Source: an uncultured Candidatus Melainabacteria bacterium (GTDB taxonomy: Bacteria > Cyanobacteriota > Vampirovibrionia > Gastranaerophilales > Gastranaerophilaceae). From it: a stretch of 64,000 nt of DNA. This document shows, one piece after another, positions 61,556 to 64,000 of the stretch. How positions within the stretch are numbered: position 1 is the first letter of the stretch; each line of letters starts with the position of its first letter. The stretch lies in the NCBI GenBank assembly GCA_934717855.1, contig CAKUZI010000001.1, forward strand, positions 124,001 through 188,000. Reading direction: 5' to 3'. Made by a program: the position numbers and the translations under genes. Under the pieces are notes generated by a model, which had not been told where the DNA came from, ran no database searches, and saw nothing but the letters and a program-made list of their open reading frames with translations.

Positions 61556-61584
61556 TTGACATTTATTTTGTTGTATGGCATAAT
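61556..61584 (+). promoter_or_regulatory. Strong promoter of a candidate small RNA
   Basis: TTGACA (61556-61561), 17-bp spacer, CATAAT (61579-61584) preceded by TGG as an extended -10. It is the best sigma70 match in the window, yet no gene with a ribosome site follows. Confidence 0.8.
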
Positions 61585-61590
61585 AATTAC

Positions 61591-61730
61591 ATAAGATTTA
61601 AGTGTAGCCGAAACACTAAATATAAATAGATTCATTAACCCCAAAAACATATAAACTCCTAAATAATAAACACTAAAAGAGACCATTAGGATGCAGAAAA
61701 CGACCCACTCACTTGTGAGTGGTTTTTTTT
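61591..61730 (+). ncRNA. Candidate small RNA, about 140 nt
   Basis: Starts about 7 bases after the strong promoter at 61556-61584. It has a 5' hairpin AGTGT-AGCCGAA-ACACT (61601-61617) and a pairing TCCTAA/TTAGGA (61657-61662 with 61686-61691). It ends in a perfect 8-bp hairpin (61705-61722) followed by eight T. The open frame from ATG 61691 runs through the terminator and has no ribosome site. No known RNA family recognised. Confidence 0.7.
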
Positions 61731-61981
61731 ATGTTGAAATTATTAAAAAAATATTGGTACATAGTTATAAAAAAGATTACGATTTTGATGTGGATAAATC
61801 GATGGGCTTTCGCTATAATGGTGTTGCTAGTGGTGTTATCTGCATAGGAGATAAATACTTGGCTAGATGGTGGGGTAGGTGCCCCACCCTACTTTTGTGT
61901 GTCTACTTTTTTAGGGGATAGTTCATATCCTCTCTCCAAGGGAGAGAGCTAGAGAGAGGGGTATAAAAAATATAAAAACAC
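61731..61981. other. Intergenic stretch with competing hairpins
   Basis: No gene supported. It contains GGTGGGG/CCCCACC near 61870 and a CT/GA-rich segment at 61929-61959. That segment can fold in two exclusive ways (61930-61937 with 61941-61948, or 61929-61936 with 61952-61959). It reads like decayed repetitive DNA. Confidence 0.4.
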
Positions 61982-62102
61982 AGATCGCGCAACTCAAAAT
62001 TTCAATTTAACAATTAATGATTTATTTTCATCTTCCGTGCGCGATGACATGTTTTTTAAGATGTCACCAATATCTGTCATCGCGGACTTTGTTCCGCGAT
62101 CT
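61982..62102. repeat. 121-bp element with 12-bp terminal inverted repeats (MITE- or REP-like)
   Basis: Ends AGATCGCGCAAC and GTTCCGCGATCT are inverted copies matching 11 of 12. Inside, CGCGATGACA (62040-62049) pairs perfectly with TGTCATCGCG (62075-62084), and TGACAT/ATGTCA nests further. ATAAAAA occurs on both sides (61972-61978 and 62103-62109). No coding capacity. Confidence 0.6.
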
Positions 62103-62150
62103 ATAAAAAGTTTATGCCATCTATGTAGTATATAATAGTAAACAAAAAAT

Positions 62151-62173
62151 AAAGACCGATGAAATCGGTCTTT
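62151..62173. terminator. Intrinsic terminator of the small CxxC protein gene
   Basis: 10-bp stem (62151-62160 with 62164-62173), 3-nt loop, T-rich on both outer sides. 39 bases past the stop of the gene at 62212. Confidence 0.8.
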
Positions 62174-62211
62174 TTAAATATAAACTCTCAATTCTTACTA
62201 AATAATAAGCA

Positions 62212-62367
62212 CTATTTGACTGCTTTCAGTCTTGCTTGAATACCCGCATCAGCGTTAATCATTTTTGCTGTTGCTAACGCCATATGACGGCGTTTTCTCG
62301 CTCCTCTTAATATGAAGTCCACACTATCGCATACATTACACGAAGGTGTATTAATTCTTTTTAACAT
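62212..62367 (-). CDS. 51-residue basic CxxC protein
   Basis: A small gene with ATG 62367, GGAG nine bases upstream, stop TAG and its own terminator. The protein reads MLKRINTPSCNVCDSVDFIL then RGARKRRHMALATAKMINAD and AGIQARLKAVK. It has one CxxC pair and many Arg/Lys, as in small zinc-binding or ribosome-associated proteins. It lies on the same strand as and downstream of rpmA, separated by a terminator. Family unknown. Confidence 0.65.
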   Translation of the reverse strand: MLKRINTPSCNVCDSVDFILRGARKRRHMALATAKMINADAGIQARLKAVK

Positions 62368-62468
62368 ATATCAATTCTCCATTACTTTTCTGATTACTTA
62401 TTCTATATCGGATTGTTTAGAGAATATCTTTAAGAAATAAGGTAAAATGTTAAGAAATTTTTACAATA

Positions 62469-62497
62469 AAAAAGCTCCATATTAAATGGAGCTTTTT
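62469..62497. terminator. Terminator of rpmA
   Basis: 12-bp stem (62469-62480 with 62486-62497), 5-nt loop. On the minus strand it is followed by a T-run, 25 bases past the rpmA stop. Confidence 0.85.
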
Positions 62498-62521
62498 CAA
62501 TACTTTGGCTAAATTAACTAA

Positions 62522-62776
62522 CTACACAGCGTAAACGCTAACTTGTTTTCTGTCACGTCTGTGTGGTTCAAATTTAACTTGACCGTCAATCAAAGCAAAC
62601 AATGTATCATCTGAACCAATACCAACATTGTTACCAGGGTGAACTTTAGTTCCTCTTTGACGAACGATAATGTTACCAGCTTTAACGATTTCACCGCCGA
62701 ATTTTTTTACGCCTAAACGCTTCGCTTCGGAGTCACGACCGTTACGGGTAGATCCCATACCTTTCTTATGTGCCAT
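62522..62776 (-). CDS. rpmA: 50S ribosomal protein L27
   Basis: 84-residue protein near the peptidyl-transferase centre. MAHKKGMGSTRNGRDSEAKRLGVK and GNIIVRQRGTKVHPGNNVGIGSDDTLFALIDG are canonical (quoted in part: KKGMGSTRNGRDS). The N-terminus begins directly at the functional MAHKKG sequence with no cleavable Firmicutes-type extension. AAGGAG precedes the ATG. It follows rplU, the usual bacterial order. Confidence 0.97.
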   Translation of the reverse strand: MAHKKGMGSTRNGRDSEAKRLGVKKFGGEIVKAGNIIVRQRGTKVHPGNNVGIGSDDTLFALIDGQVKFEPHRRDRKQVSVYAV

Positions 62777-62892
62777 TTTTTATTCTCCTTATACTCCGTA
62801 TAAAATTAATATTTGATTTTATACGTGTTAATTGTATCACTTTGTTTTGAGGAATTATCCTCTCCCGAATTTCGGGTTTTGTTTAACGAAAC

Positions 62893-63243
62893 TTATGCTT
62901 CTTCAGTTGTTTCAGCTGCTTTCTTTTGAGCAGAAGTTCTGATTTTAGAAATCATTACTCTTGTAAAGCCTTGTCTATGACCTTGTTTTTTTCTATAACC
63001 TTTTTTAGGTCTTTGTTTGTAAACAATAATCTTTTTAGCTCTGTCGTGTTTAACGATTGTACCTTCAGCAGATGCACCAGCAACGTATGGCTGACCTACT
63101 TTTGACTTTTTGCCATTTACAATCATAACGACTTTATCAAAAACAACTTTTGAATCTTTGTCGCCTTCTAGTAATTCAACATCAAGGTATCTTCCTTCTT
63201 CTACTTGATATTGTTTTCCGCCTGTTTCAACAATTGCGAACAT
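62893..63243 (-). CDS. rplU: 50S ribosomal protein L21
   Basis: 116-residue 23S rRNA-binding protein. MFAIVETGGKQYQVEEGRYLDVE, IVKHDRAKKIIVYKQRPKKGYRKKQGHRQ (in part: YKQRPKKGYRKKQGHRQ) and TRVMISKI are the family core; a short Ala/Thr/Glu tail follows. AAGGAAAAG precedes the ATG. It is first in the rplU-rpmA operon, under a consensus promoter. Confidence 0.96.
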   Translation of the reverse strand: MFAIVETGGKQYQVEEGRYLDVELLEGDKDSKVVFDKVVMIVNGKKSKVGQPYVAGASAEGTIVKHDRAKKIIVYKQRPKKGYRKKQGHRQGFTRVMISKIRTSAQKKAAETTEEA

Positions 63244-63323
63244 TTATCTTTTCCTTTCTACTTGGGTATCGTATTTCCTTTCAGAAATTTTAAAACGAGT
63301 TACCGCATACTAATACATCTGTT

Positions 63324-63352
63324 ATTATCCACTAGCCAAACCTATATGTCAA
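63324..63352 (-). promoter_or_regulatory. Promoter of rplU-rpmA
   Basis: On the minus strand, TTGACA (63347-63352), 17-bp spacer, GATAAT (63324-63329). It leaves a leader of about 75 bases. Confidence 0.82.
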
Positions 63353-63436
63353 GCACTATTTACATTTATTAACTTTATGTTTTTGAAAATTTGTTTGCGT
63401 TAGAATAGATTGTGGAAGAGTTTTATAGGTAAAATT

Positions 63437-64000
63437 ATGAGATTTACGCTAGAAGAGTTGAAAAAGGCGACAAATGCCGAAATTAAAGGATTTGTGGGTG
63501 GAGATTTTGAAATTTCCACAGATACAAGAACTATCAAAAAAGGTGATATTTATCTACCGTTAAAAGGTGAAAATTTTGATGGTGAAGCATTTTGCGATAA
63601 AGCAATTGATGCCGGAGCAGTTGGATGTTTTTGCACAAAAGAATGTCCGAGTGCGACTTTGAGTTTGAAAGTTAATGATACAAAAATTGCGTATTTACAA
63701 ATTGCAAATTTCGCTCGTAGAAAATATAGCCCAAAAGTTATTGGTGTTACAGGTAGTTCTGGAAAAACTACGACTAAAGAAATGATTTATTCTGTTGTAT
63801 CAAAAAAATTTAAGTCACATAAAACTTTTTCAAACCATAACAATGAAATTGGTTTTTGCCAAACTGCTTTGTCAATGCCAGAAGATACTGAAGTTCTGAT
63901 TGTCGAAATGGGAATGAGAGGTTTAGGTGAAATAGAACTTATTGACAAATTTGCAGAACCTGATTATGCAGTAATTACAAATGCTGGTTCCGCTCACATC
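63437..64000 (+). CDS. murF: UDP-N-acetylmuramoyl-tripeptide--D-alanyl-D-alanine ligase, 3' end missing
   Basis: Adds D-Ala-D-Ala to the UDP-MurNAc-tripeptide in the cytoplasm, the last soluble step of peptidoglycan precursor synthesis. The visible 188 residues hold STDTRTIKKGDIYLPLKGENFDG (MurF N-domain), ATP-binding GVTGSSGKTTTKEM, TFSNHNNEIG and VEMGMRGLGEIELI. The wording NHNNEIG and MGMRG..EI is MurF-specific among Mur ligases. The gene runs past the window edge. ATG 63437 has a weak AGGT site; it is divergent from rplU. Confidence 0.95.
   Translation, partial: MRFTLEELKKATNAEIKGFVGGDFEISTDTRTIKKGDIYLPLKGENFDGEAFCDKAIDAGAVGCFCTKECPSATLSLKVNDTKIAYLQIANFARRKYSPKVIGVTGSSGKTTTKEMIYSVVSKKFKSHKTFSNHNNEIGFCQTALSMPEDTEVLIVEMGMRGLGEIELIDKFAEPDYAVITNAGSAHI

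Noticed and set aside
61691..61921. 76-codon frame starting inside the candidate small RNA
   Set aside because: It runs through a perfect terminator hairpin and T-run, has no proper ribosome site, and its translation resembles no protein.

Overview
The window is AT-rich chromosomal DNA (roughly one third G+C by eye) using the standard code, with UGA as a stop. Gene content and protein style point to a gut-type, non-photosynthetic cyanobacterium of the Melainabacteria/Vampirovibrionia group, most likely the order Gastranaerophilales. Supporting signs are several prepilins opening with FTLAEVLITLG, flavin-dependent ThyX, a separate GlyRS alpha gene, and lineage-style proteins that begin M-x-I-[SN] and carry a short [N/S]F-(x)-G motif. 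The assignment is an inference; no rRNA is present. I saw no CRISPR array, insertion sequence or prophage.

Layout. 1-6.1 kb: end of an isocitrate/isopropylmalate dehydrogenase, a GH13-like glycosidase, a NarL-type response regulator, a phosphomevalonate-kinase-like P-loop protein and a degenerate kinase-like protein with the lineage N-terminal motif. 6.3-24 kb: mostly housekeeping (glyQ, two tandem APC permeases, pgi, trxB, clpB, a CHASE2-GGDEF cyclase, rpmE, thyX, an antiporter, tRNA-Arg, trpS) with one prepilin and its divergent XRE regulator. 24-39 kb: a surface-glycan region. galE, a multispan membrane protein and two GT8 paralogues lie on the minus strand. Opposite them is a tight plus-strand operon of nine genes: glycosyltransferases, a WecE-like sugar aminotransferase carrying a G10 tract, WbqC-like, NeuD-RgpF fusion, GT2_4 and DUF1796 proteins. 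tRNA-Phe closes the region. 39-64 kb: infC with an apparent AUA start, TPR proteins, dus, argS, mgtE, an LCP-family enzyme, tRNA-Arg(CCG), a third prepilin, glmS, pilT, recO, mtaB, a second DegT aminotransferase, small lineage-specific proteins, rpmA, rplU and the start of murF.

How the genes fit together. GlmS, GalE, Pgi, the two sugar aminotransferases, the glycosyltransferases and the LCP transferase could form a route from central sugars to a cell-surface polysaccharide. The prepilins and PilT suggest type IV pili or a related secretion machine. The G10 tract could make the glycan phase-variable, and a near-identical promoter module precedes both galE and the GT8 pair.

Non-coding highlights are a likely small RNA at about 61591-61730, a structured RNA or attenuator upstream of glmS, a 121-bp element with 12-bp terminal inverted repeats at 61982-62102, and a recurrent promoter geometry that places the -10 box six bases before the start codon (likely leaderless mRNAs). 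Three small coding regions shorter than 60 codons are also annotated (near 19.4, 40.1 and 62.2 kb).
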